Assembly (NCBI RefSeq): GCF_026212465.1
Contig: NC_080048.1
Span: forward strand, 27,032,606 to 27,096,605
Origin: Amaranthus tricolor
Lineage: Eukaryota > Streptophyta > Magnoliopsida > Caryophyllales > Amaranthaceae
Direction of reading: 5' to 3'
DNA length: 64,000 nucleotides
Of this stretch, positions 52,557-63,070 are shown piece after piece. Position 1 is the first letter of the stretch; every line of letters begins with the position of its first letter. The translations under genes and the position numbers were made by a program. The notes beneath the pieces are model-generated. The model saw only the letters and a program-made list of their open reading frames with translations, was not told the origin of the DNA and made no database searches.

Positions 52557-55213
52557 GGCCTTCATTACGAATGCCGGAGTATACTGCTACAAGGTTATGC
52601 CCTTCGGGCTAAAGAATGCTGGAGCTACTTACCAGAGAATGGTCAATAAGGTCTTCCAATCTCAGATAGGCCAAAACTTGGAGGTATACGTGGATGATAT
52701 GATCACAAAAAGTAAGCAGGCGTCCCAACATGCCGCGGACTTACGCGAGACATTCAACACCCTCCGAAAACATCAAATGAGACTCAACCCCGAAAAGTGC
52801 GTGTTCGGAGTCACCGGTGGGAAATACCTTGGTTTCCTTGTTGACGAAAGAGGAATAGAAGCCAACCCTTACAAGATACAGGCAATCCAGGACATGAAGT
52901 CCCCTGGGTCCGTAAAAGAAGTTCAAAAGCTAACGGGATGCATAACTGCCTTGGGAAGGATCTATCAAAGTCCGCGGACAGATATTCGCCCTTCTTCAAA
53001 ACCCTCAAGCAAAGCAAGTTCGAGTGGACAAGAGAAGCCGAGGAATCCTTCCAGCAGTTGAAAGAGCACTTGTCATCTTTGCGGAAACTGGTTTCGCCAT
53101 TCAACGGGGAAAAGCTGGTCTTATACGTCTCGGTCTCCGAATACTCCCTGTCAGGAGTACTGATCGCCGAGAGAGAAAAGAAGCAATTCCCCGTATACTA
53201 TGTGAGTCACGCCTTTCGAGGATTTGAGGGAAACTACAGCGAAGTAGAAAAGGTCTTATTCGCAATCGTGATGGCGAGCAGGAAACTGAAACCATACTTC
53301 CAATCCCACCAGATCATCGTCAGATCCAGCCAACCTGTGAAAAAGATTCTGGAAGGAAAAAACAAATCAAGCCGCGTCACTGATTAGGCTAATCAACTTG
53401 CAGATTTCGGCATCGAATACGAACCACGAACAGCGATCAAAGCACAAGCCTTGGCTGACTTCATCGCCGAAAGCACTATCCCCCAACATCCTGAACCTAA
53501 TCAAGAATGGAAGTTGTATGTGGATGGATCCTATACATAATCAGCAAGCGGAGCTGGGCTGCTGATCATGTCTTCTGCCGGGGTCCGTATGGAAAGAGCG
53601 GTCAGATTCGAGTTCGCGGCCTCTAACAATGAGGCAGAATACGAAGCATTACTCATGGGGCTCAAAATCTGCCATGAAGCAGGGGCGAAAGTATTATCCA
53701 CTTTTTCTGACTCCCAGCTAATAGTCGGACAAGTAAATGGAGAATTCGAGGCCAAAGATGACGGCATGAAGATGTACTTGCAACAAGTAAGAGAATTTGT
53801 CAAGAAATTCGACAAATTCACATTGGTCCACATCCCAAGATCTCAAAACGCACAAGCCGATTCCCTGGCAAAACTCGTCAGCTCAGCTGAAACACCCGCG
53901 GCTCGCGATATTATCTGGGAAGTTCTTCCAAACCCCAGTATCAACCTCATGGTTAACACCATTGATAGATCAGAAATGTGGATGGAGCCATACATCAAAT
54001 TTTTGCAAAATCAGACGCTCCCCCATGACGAGAATCAGGCCAAAATGCTTCAAAAGAAGGCCAGATGGTTCGAGCTCCACGAAGACATGCTCTATAAAAA
54101 ATTATATACCCATCCCCTTTTAAAATGTGTTTCTGCTGAAAAAGGAAACTACATCCTTCGCGAAATACATGAAGGCGGATGCGGTATACATCAAGGAGTA
54201 GGAACTGTCATTAGCAAAGTCCTCAGAAGCGAATATTATTGGCCCTCTCTCAGGAAAGATACGGAAACCTTGGTCAAACGATGTCCCGAATGCCAATACC
54301 ACTCAAAGATAGGAAGGAAACCCTCTAACTACCTGTCCGTCATGCAAGCCGTCTTACCGTTCGATAAATGGGGTATGGATCTCCTTGGCCCCTTCCCTCC
54401 CGCAAAGGGGCAACGCAAATTCATTATAGTGGCAATTGATTATTTCACCAAGTATGTGGAAGCAGAGCCCCTCGGCTCCATCACGGACAAACAAGTCTGT
54501 CAATTCATATGGCGAAATATCATCACGAGATACGGCATTCCTCGTGTGATCATTACCGACAATGGGAGACAATTTGTCAGTAAGAACACGATACAATACT
54601 GTGACAGATTTGGCATTCAAATCCGATTCAGTTCCGTATCTCGGCCACAAACAAATGGGCAAGTTGAATCAGCAAACAAGGAGATCTGAACGGTATCAAA
54701 AAGAAAATAGAGGGGGTTAAAGGTACTTGGGACGAAGAACTACCCGGCATCCTATGGGCAAGCCGAACAACCGTCAAAGAAGCAACAGGACATACTCCAT
54801 TCTCCTTGGTATACGGGTCCGAAGCCGTGCTTCCAGTAGAAATAGGCATACCCTCTACAAGGGTTACCTACTACTCACACGACGAGAATGAACAAGGAAA
54901 AAAGGAGAACTTGGATCTGCTTCCAGAAACACGGGGGAACGCATTGTTAAGATCTATGTCCCAAAAACAGAAGATGATTCGCAGCTTCAACTGACTCGTC
55001 AAAACTAAACACATTCAAGTTGGTGACTTCGTCCTACGAAAAGTTGAGGCCACGGGAAAGATCGTAGACAAAGAGAAACTTGGGGCCAACTGGGATGACC
55101 CATTCAAAATCATCCGCGTCATCAAACCCGGAACATTCGAACTAGAAGACATGAAAGGAAAGAAGCTACCCCGCCCATGGAATGGAGACCACTTAAAGAA
55201 GTACTTCATTTAA
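52557..55213 (+). pseudogene. RT C-terminal part, two RNase H domains and integrase of the Tat element
   Basis: RT resumes with MPFGLKNAGATYQRM and the catalytic YVDDM box at about 52687. A frameshift near 52960 leads into the first RNase H-like region (53080-53340: KLVLYVSVSEYSLSGVL, NYSEVEKVLFAIV), which is degenerate. A second, archaeal-type RNase H follows at 53515-53890 (YVDGS, NNEAEYEALL, FSDSQLIVGQ, AQADSLAKL) with all four acidic residues visible. Stops TAG 53385-53387 and TAA 53538-53540 interrupt it. Integrase has its His/Cys zinc region at about 54160-54300 (CPEC) and a DDE set at about 54373 (GMDLLGP), 54557 (ITDNG) and 54665 (VESANK). A frameshift follows near 54687. The C-terminal part runs to the stop at 55211-55213, with one more stop near 54993. 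Confidence 0.88.
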
Positions 55214-55399
55214 TGAGATTCGCAAGAGGCTAGTCAATGATCGTTAATTTCACCAGAATCAGTAGCTTTATCCCGCGGCATAGTCGCGTTGTCATTATAA
55301 TTTTCAATATATCAGAGATTTCATTTTTTCAGAATTATCCGGCCCCAACAAGTATTCAGTTATATTCTACTCCCTCTAGTAATATTGGAAATTTCATTA

Positions 55400-55870
55400 A
55401 ATTCAGTAATATCTATAAGGCGGACCCCTAGAATGGGGTCCCATATTCAAATTTATTCTAAGTCACCACGAATCAGTGACATCCACAAGTCAGACCCAAA
55501 AATAAGGGTCATATCAAAAGTTATTCCAAGTAAAAATCTCTGGCATTCAAGTAACATCGATAAGTCGGACCCCTAAACGAGGGTCCAAAAAACAGAATTA
55601 ATTAAAGTTAAAAACAATGTTCTCTGGTATTCAGATAAGTATTAGTAACCTCAATAAGTCGGACCCATAGAATAGGGTCCCAAAATCAAAATTATTCTAA
55701 GTAAAAATTTTGCTTGGTGTCTCCTGTTCGTGACGTCGATAAGTCGGACCCTTAGAATGGGGTCCTAAGTTCAGAATTAGTCTAAGTAAATCTTCAAAGT
55801 CACCCGGCCGTGACATCGATAAGCCGGACCCATAGAATGGGGTCCCAAGATCGTAATTGTTCCAAGTAAA
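55400..55870. repeat. Tandem hairpin repeats, block 1 of the Tat element
   Basis: There are six diverged units of 74-92 bp. Their cores start near 55417, 55491, 55566, 55658, 55745 and 55825. Each has GATAAGTCGGACCC, a short loop (TAGAATG), GGGTCC, then A/T-rich sequence with TTATTCTAAGTA. GGACCC and GGGTCC are complementary, so each unit can form a small hairpin. It lies between the integrase stop and the antisense gene. Confidence 0.88.
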
Positions 55871-56066
55871 AGGTGACCAAATTAATCCCAGCTTGTTGGT
55901 CGAAAGGAGTCGCGGCCTATGAAATAGAACTGGAAATACTCCAAACACAGCGCAATACATTGAGATCAGGAATAATCATTAATCACACGAATAATTCGGC
56001 ACAAAAATATGATTCTATTCAAAATTATAAAAGATTGATTACAAATGTCAAGTTTATATTACAAAA

Positions 56067-59000
56067 TCAGATATCATCCAAGAAAGCGTCTACATCTCCC
56101 TCCGGATCTTGAGGCGATGGTTGAGGGGACCCGGCCGCTCCCACGCCAAGGCTCGGAGTGAAGCTTATAAATTCTTCAATATCGAATGGCTCCACTCCGA
56201 TCTCGGATAACTCCCTGGATAAGCCTTGGAGGTTTTTGCCCTCATCAATCAGCAGGTTGGACAAATCTAGACACAAACTCTCCAGCTTAGAGAGCGTCAA
56301 GTTCTCGGGGACGTCCGAGGTTGAGGGAGGAGAGAGAGAGAGAGAGTTTGTCCAAATCAAGGCATAATGCCTCCTTTTCAGCCGCAAGGTCCACTCTCTT
56401 GCCTCTTCCACGTCCCAATAGGGGTCCACCAGCACCGCTGACTCCCGCTCCAAAATCGGAGCTAGGTTAGCCAAAGCTTTGTCCCCTTTTGATTTGCCTT
56501 CTAAAGGAGAGAATCAAAGTTGACACCTAACTCCGCGACAGCCAGACGGAATTTTTCGTCACTTATCATGGTACCGGTGCCCACCGTCTCCGCGGTTAGC
56601 GCCCCCAAGAAACTCGACGCCTCTGGCTCATCCGAGGTCAACCAATCCCTTGCTATCCGCGACTTCCTACCCAAGCAAAGCTTGTATATTCTCGCCGCAG
56701 ATAAAAGGGATTGGAATTTATCCAAATCATTAGACACCTGACGCAGAAGTGACTGATTTTGTCGAACCAGCCTAGCATGAATATCCATCAGGTGCCCGAT
56801 TTCGTGGCTAAGGGTGGCCGACATGTTTGAAGCCGCGTCTAAATTACCCACGGTCCCCTCCAGCTGCTTCCTGGCCTTCTCTCGCCATTGTTCTGTGCTG
56901 ACTAAGCGCTCTTTTAGTTCGACACACTTAGCCAGCTTTTCTCTTAAGACCGGAAGCTCCTCAAGATCCTCCCTCAGCTTCTTCAGCTCCTCCTCCTGTT
57001 TGTTGCAGTGAGAAGTGAGGGCCACCAGGGTTTCCCTATCCGCGGCGCTCTGATGGCTGAGACTTAACTCGAACGATAACCTCAAGTATGTCTGCCCAAG
57101 AACAAATCAAGTCAATAGATTATCTGGCCGTCTTACTCAACAGAATATGAAAAATGTAACATCGTACCTCAGCCGCCGAGGCCTAGAGTTGGCGAACTCT
57201 ATCGATAGGAGGCAGGGACTCCAGATGATCGACGTCCTTCCTGCTGATCAGATGGCATGTCGCCCTGTTAAAGCGGGTGATCATGCCCTTATGACCCAAT
57301 TCATTGAAGAGGGTATCGTGCTGGAAGGGTAAGACCCCCCTGCGGCGATACACCTCCTCTATTCGCGGCTCTGGGGCCGCGGACGATTCCCCGACCTTCT
57401 CCTTGCCTTTAATGGAGATGGGAGCCTCGGTTGGGGGAATCGACGTCTCCCCTTCCGCCGACCTCGCTTGTAGAGGTACGGCGGTGTGTATGGTATCCGG
57501 GGAGGCCCTCTTTGCCGCGCTCTCCCCGTGGGAAGGAGAGTCTCTTTTTCTTTTTCTCTCCTTCCCACTCTTCTTCTTCCTCGATTCCTTCTTCTTAGAG
57601 GGAATTACCCTCTGAGAGTCATCGGGAATATGGACTCTCTTCCTCTCCTCGAGGAGACTGAGAGCCTCCTCTTCGCAGGGCACTTCATCTAACCCCTTCT
57701 CCACCGTTGCCGAGTCCTACAAGAGAAAAAGTTAGAAAAAATCGAAGAAATCCCTCATAGTTCGGAAAATATGTATGAATTTATACCTTTGGAGGAAGAG
57801 GTAGAGGTTTTTCCACGGGCCATTGGATGGCCCCTTGAGCAAATCGCATGACACTGAACTTCTTCATGAGTTCCGGATTTTTTGCTCGTAAGTTTTCTTT
57901 GGCTATCCCTGCAAAATCATGAGCTAGAAACAAGTAAACATACCATAGAAAAGGGAAGGAAGAAATTCGATGACTCTTACTCCGATCGATAGCCAAGCTG
58001 ATGCCGAATGCTGAGAGGAGGTTCTCATTCTCCAACTCAGGACGACCTGGTATCCAGTTGAGTTGGACGTTCATGGGTTTCCTCCCCAATTGAACGTCCA
58101 TCTTCGCATACTCTATGATCACCGCATCACTAAAAGAACATTGCGGGATCCCGTTGTTAAAACCCAAAAGGTTGGGTTTGATGTCGAAGGAGGTCTTAAT
58201 ATTCCAACCTCCTGAGTTGTATAAATAGACGAACTTGGTCCTATATCCCTTTTGGTTGTCAGGGAGGTCGTGGACTATCTTCAGCCCACGACGATGTGTA
58301 AAGGTTTTCCAGCCACAGCCGTATGATTGAGAATTACATAGGCGGGCTCTAAATATATACCTAAATGCGGTAAGTATTGGTGGCACGGCCAAAACTTTGC
58401 ACGGGATCAAAAATGCCACCATACAACCCCATTTGTTAGGGTATAACTCAGGCACTGAGACGTTCAAAAAATATAATACTTCCCTAAAAAAGGGATGAAG
58501 GGGAAACCTAAGTCCTAGCTCAAAAGAAGGAAAATATACAGCTATACAGTGTGGGGGAGGAAACCTAACGGCGTCATAATTCCCCGGGGTAATAATATTG
58601 ATGTCATCTTTCAAACCCCATTTTTGAGAGATGGCTTCCCGACGCTTGTCTAAGTCTCTCTTTGTTTGTAAATCTATGAAGTAGTTAAGGGGACCGCCGC
58701 TTGGAATGTAAAATGGAGGAGGAACCGGCGCTGCGCTCTCCCTTCCAGAGGACTCAGTTGATCCTTCGATGTTTTCCATATCTACATACAATTCTAGGTC
58801 AGGATTTATTCGCGGCAAGTAATTGGAGAAGAAAGCAACGCTCATTTCCCAAGGAGCAGTTTTCATTATCTCCGGAGGGTATACAGGGGACACAGATGAC
58901 TCATCCCCGGCCTTTATTGGTTCATAATGAGGGGTGATTCTCACCGAACTACTATTGTCCGAATCATTCATTAGCAACCCCTCTTTATTAAAGCGTCTAC

Positions 59001-59097
59001 AAGCTACCAAAGGAATTTCCGTCGGGTTAGCCGAGTTAATGTCGAAGTTAGCTATTGTCTCATGAGTAGCCGCGACATCCATATTTATGATTGTCAT
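56067..59097 (-). CDS. Antisense multi-exon ORF of the Tat element (putative gypsy-type transposon domain)
   Basis: Four coding blocks run leftward: 59097-57781 (with an intron-like GTAAGA...TTTGCAG at about 57979-57910), 57704-57183, 57085-56501 and 56474-56067. The first starts MTIINMDVAATHETIANF and contains CIAVYFPSFELGLRFPLHPF, FREVLYFLNVSVPELYPN, then WIPGRP. This resembles the plant 'putative gypsy type transposon' domain (Pfam PF04195). Block 2 is basic with KKKESRKKKSGKERKRKRD, a likely nuclear localisation signal. Block 3 is a long coiled coil (EELKKLREDLEELPVLREKL). Block 4 ends in an acidic DPEGDVDAFLDDI. GT-AG junctions link blocks 2-3. One in-frame TAG near 57180 precedes a donor. 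Such antisense ORFs are known in Tat/Retand elements; their function is not established. Confidence 0.75.
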
Positions 59098-59509
59098 AAA
59101 ATAGTAGGCGAAAATTGTAAAGGAAAATGACTAATTTCATAAAACTAATTCAACTTTAAACATTCAAGAACACGAAGAACAATCTGAAGAACAGTTTGAA
59201 GAACAATTTGAAGAAATTCAAGAATTGGGAAAAAGATTTGAATACCTTGAAGAGATTTTGAAGATTTGTCAGAAATTTGATGAAGTTTTGTCAGAATCCT
59301 TGAAGATCTTCGAGAAGTTTGTCAGAAATTTGAGGAAGGGTTGAAGGTTGTCAGAGCGTCTCTCTCTACTTTCTCTTTCTAGCAATTTGAAGAATTGAGG
59401 GAATTAATGAGAGTTAGGTGAGAGGGAATTGTTCCAACAACCCTATTTATTGCAGCAATAAAGGCTCAGACATCGAACCTAAACATCCCTTGAACGAAAA
59501 GTGGAATCC

Positions 59510-60330
59510 CAAACTTAAACCGGGGGGTCGATAAGTCGGACCCCCAATGAGGGGGCAAACGTCGAAGATTTGTCTAAGTGTTCTTATCTATGTCCGTGAA
59601 GTCGACTAGTCGGACCCTCAATGAAGGGGAAATATTGAAAAAAATTTTAAGTACCAGACCTTGATTGTGACTGGGGAGTCGATAAGTCGGACCCCCAAGA
59701 TGGGAGAAAATGTCAATAAATTCTCTAAGTTATTAAATTTTCTATTGAAGCCGTAGGGTCGATAAGTCGGACCCTGAATTACACCCCAGGACAAATAAAA
59801 ATTATTCCAAGTATGTGGGATGTCCGTATGGTCGATAAGTCGGACTCCCTGATGACCCCAGTTTTGGTGTAGAAATTCTAAGTGTGGGAAAATTTTCCCA
59901 TTTTCCGTATAATCGAAGACACGGACCTATGTGATCATTCCGCGTCCTAGAAGAACAAGGGGCATGTCAGGAGAAAAATGGTTCCAAGTACTTTCGTCTT
60001 TCCGCAACATTGATAAGTCGGACTCCCCTAAGTCCCTCAGTGAAGAATAATAAATCTAAGTATAAATTTATGCCGCGTCTTCAACACACTTGACTTAGTT
60101 GTCTGGCGAGTCAACTCATTCATGTTGCGGTATGATACCTTCCCCTGATTCCACGGCTTATAACACGCCATGAAGGAAGACAGATCAACAAAATCGATAT
60201 CTTGTCCGTGAGGTCTATAAGTCGGACCCGCTTTGATGGCGATCTCGTTTAAAAATGTTTAAGTCCCTGAAGACCCGTATGGTCGACAAGTCGGACCCCC
60301 CTTGGGGGCTATCTTGTTCCAGAATATTCT
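59510..60330. repeat. Tandem repeats, block 2 of the Tat element
   Basis: At least eight diverged copies of a GTCGATAAGTCGGACCC word lie at about 59527, 59603, 59681, 59758, 59831, 60009, 60208 and 60281, spaced about 75 bp where regular. They belong to the same family as block 1, but the second half of the hairpin is often eroded. It lies upstream (minus sense) of the antisense gene and before the 3' LTR. Confidence 0.85.
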
Positions 60331-60678
60331 AAGTATTGGGACTTCTGCGGCATCAATAAAGCATGAACCAGGATCCAGCCTCCGAGTCTATATTCCCGCT
60401 GCTAAATAATATAGGCGGACAGGGATTTTCCGCGGCATGCTTGAAGCCGCGGCTTGACTGACGTTATTCATTTTTCTCAAAGCATCTCTTACGGTTATTT
60501 TGAAAAGGCCATAACTTTTTCATTACAACTCGGAATTCGGCATGTGAACAGTCGATTTAAAGCTTACGAACCCAATTTTCGGGATCCGCCAAAAGATCTG
60601 CCAAATGACGCTTTTTGTTTCCGCACAAAGAAAGATACTTCGAGTCATCAGGGTTGCCTTTCTCATATCATCCTTCGT

Positions 60679-60691
60679 GCGTGGGGCTAAA
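60679..60691 (+). other. Polypurine tract of the Tat element
   Basis: GCGTGGGGCTAAA directly precedes the 3' LTR, the expected place for the plus-strand primer. It is short and interrupted by CT. Confidence 0.6.
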
Positions 60692-61343
60692 TGTCATGGT
60701 ATCATCTAACTAACTTATTTATTTATTTAAATTAGTAACGACATATTACCTAAATACCCTTTAACCTTTTGTGTTGACTTTGACTTTCGGTTAATGGGCC
60801 TTTTTCTAAATTCCCCATCTTCCTTAAGAGGCCCATAGGCTAGTTACCTCCAAATACCCTAACCTCCCTCCAGCAAAATAACCTCCTGTTTGACCCAACT
60901 TCCCACTCTCCCTCATTGCTTGGTTATCCTTCTTCCAAGGCTGGTAACTGCCCATTACTCCCATGAAAATCCACTTCTTCTCAGAAATAACCTCCTTCTT
61001 TACCACCATAAATAGAGGCCACCATCAGAAGGGAAGGAGCATCTAAAAATAATCCTCTTAAGTATCCTTACTCATACTCCACTTCATTAGCCTACCGAAA
61101 TACCAGTAATATCAACCCCAACATCTTCTTGCATTCAGTTTATAATCATCTACTCAATAATCTTATATCAACGTTCTAACTTGAGTGTCGGAGGGGTTTT
61201 CCAGGAGATCACCCCCCGGACAAGGCTAACGTGTTGTTTTGCAGGAATTCAAGTCGCTTCCTTCCACGAATCACCGCTCTTGATAACGCTTCTACTAATG
61301 GTATTTCAAGTATTTCCCACTTCCTCGTTTCATTACCGAAACA
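60692..61343 (+). repeat. 3' LTR of the Tat element
   Basis: 652 bp from TGTCATGGTATCATC to CCGAAACA, about 96.5% identical to the 5' LTR by hand count and followed by the TSD ATCAT. Confidence 0.93.
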
Positions 61344-61348
61344 ATCAT

Positions 61349-62085
61349 GATTACCGAAGTGCTAATATTCAGTAAACATAGCCCACTACAAAAACGCAAT
61401 ACATTTTGATTGTTTGATTTAGTATTGTTAATATAAATTTTGAGAAAAATGTAAGAAATATAATGCGTCAAAAGTATACATAGTAATATATGTCTCTCTT
61501 CATTATTGCATTATATATACTAAAATAATAAGCAAATTAATTTTTAAATTTTTAACCTTATAAAATTTGAATTCTACCAAAACCGTTTATCGCTCAATGT
61601 ATCTGCATGTTGAACAGAAGTTTAGGGTTCGACTCCTACTAAGGGCAGGTATCAGCCTGAGATTTCTTGATTGCATCCTCCTTACTTTCTTCCTGAGGGA
61701 AACAAATATAATTTGTGTGAGATACTAGAAGTATTCTTTTCATTTATAAAATTTGAATTCTTGAATGTGTACTTAATTTTAAAAAAATCATTTTATTAAA
61801 GACATTTTACTTCATACATTGTCTTATCCTATTTTGTCTTTATTTGTATTTACATGTTTTCTAGAGTCGAAAATGTTAGTCGCAGCTTTTTTTTCTATAT
61901 GATTTGCGTATTTTAATCACAAGGCCACATAAATTGATAATTTTATTAAATTAAATTTTCTCAAAAGTTCACCATGACAAGCCATATAAATCTTTTTCCC
62001 GCTTTATTTTTTGTTTTCTCTTTCTTTCCCTACATAGAACCATCGTCTCCACGGCTCAAATCAGGATCTCGAGTAATATCTTTTA
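61349..62085. other. Flank and upstream region of the ARF-like gene
   Basis: AT-rich sequence, no gene recognised. A promoter for the following ARF-like frame would lie here, but no clear element was seen beyond AT-rich words such as CATATAAATC at 61983. Confidence 0.4.
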
Positions 62086-62776
62086 ATGGCGTCGTCGATA
62101 AATCAACGTGTAATAGATCCAGAAATATGGCAAGCTTGTGCAGGAATTTTGATCGAGATACCAAAAGTGGATTATTTGGTTTACTACTTTCCGCAAGGAC
62201 ATATTGAACATGCTTCTTCAATCGTTACTGTTCATCTTCTTCAATTCGTTCTGTGCTTTGTCGTGTTGGCTACTCGCTGATCCTGATACTGATCAAGCCT
62301 ATGCTAAGTTTCTTCTTGAACCTTGGAATAATAGTAAAATGAGTAATTCTGGTTCAAACCTAATTAAAATCGATCAGAAGAGTATCGAGAATGTTCTTTC
62401 GTTTAGCAATGTTTTTAAACCTCCATATACGGCACTTAATTTTTATACTATTATCAATGATTGTGCGAATCGCATTTTTCCACGGATAGATTTTGGTCAA
62501 AAGATCCGGATGACTGATATTCATGGTGAAAATTGGGAATTCATGCTAGTTCCGGGAGTGCGTTAGAGCATGATGTTTACTACTAATTGGCCTGAATTTG
62601 TTAGAATAAAGAAGTTAAAAGCAGGAGATACTATTGTTTTGAAGCTGAAAGAATCAACCAATGAGCATTTTATTGGAATTCGTAGGGATGTAAATTGGAG
62701 TACTAAAGCAGGGAGGAATTCGGCTAATGAAGTAGAAATTGCGATTGAGAAAGAAGCGAATAAGGAGAGTTTGTAG
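62086..62776 (+). pseudogene. Auxin response factor-like B3 protein, broken and truncated
   Basis: It starts [20 protein letters not shown], with [12 protein letters not shown] following. This is the ARF N-terminal signature (DPELWKACAG...V-YFPQGH-E). A frameshift occurs at about 62225, after which [18 protein letters not shown] continues the ARF N-terminal region. A B3 DNA-binding domain follows (about 62420-62710: RIFPRIDFGQKIRMTDIHGE, WPEFVRIKKLKAGDTIVLKL, IGIRRDVNW). A TAG at 62564-62566 interrupts it before the B3 second half. No ARF middle region or PB1 domain follows; a copia LTR begins 11 bp after the stop. ARFs bind AuxRE (TGTCTC-type) promoter elements. The intronless layout suggests a retrocopy or a single-exon B3-only relative. 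Which ARF is the parent is unclear. Confidence 0.8.
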
Positions 62777-62787
62777 GAAAATTTAGA

Positions 62788-63064
62788 TGGTAAAATAATG
62801 AATGGATTTATTTGGAAGGAAAGATGAGTGAATATGTAGAATGGATATTGTTCTTCGTAGAAAAAAAATTGATTACATCAATGGGTATTTATAGTGTTGA
62901 TTTTGGTTACAAGTTCACTAAAATATCTTAGATATTTTTATTTTTTTAATTACTTTTCTAGAATCTTCCATTATATTATCTTAGATATTTTTATTTTTTA
63001 ATTCTTTAGTTTAGATATTTTTATATTTAATTAAAATCCTAGATTTTTCTAGATTATTTTAACA
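62788..63064 (-). mobile_element. 3' LTR of a copia element, about 277 bp
   Basis: On the minus strand it starts TGTTAAAATAAT (63064) and ends ATTATTTTACCA (62788), giving 12-bp near-inverted ends. GATTAGGGAGAA, a polypurine tract, precedes it. Repeated AGATATTTTTA words fill the inside. Confidence 0.65.
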
Positions 63065-63070
63065 TTCTCC

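Noticed and set aside
57304..57692. Plus-strand frames rich in Phe/Leu/Ser
   Set aside because: They are reverse-strand shadows of the Lys/Arg/Glu-rich antisense gene of the Tat element.
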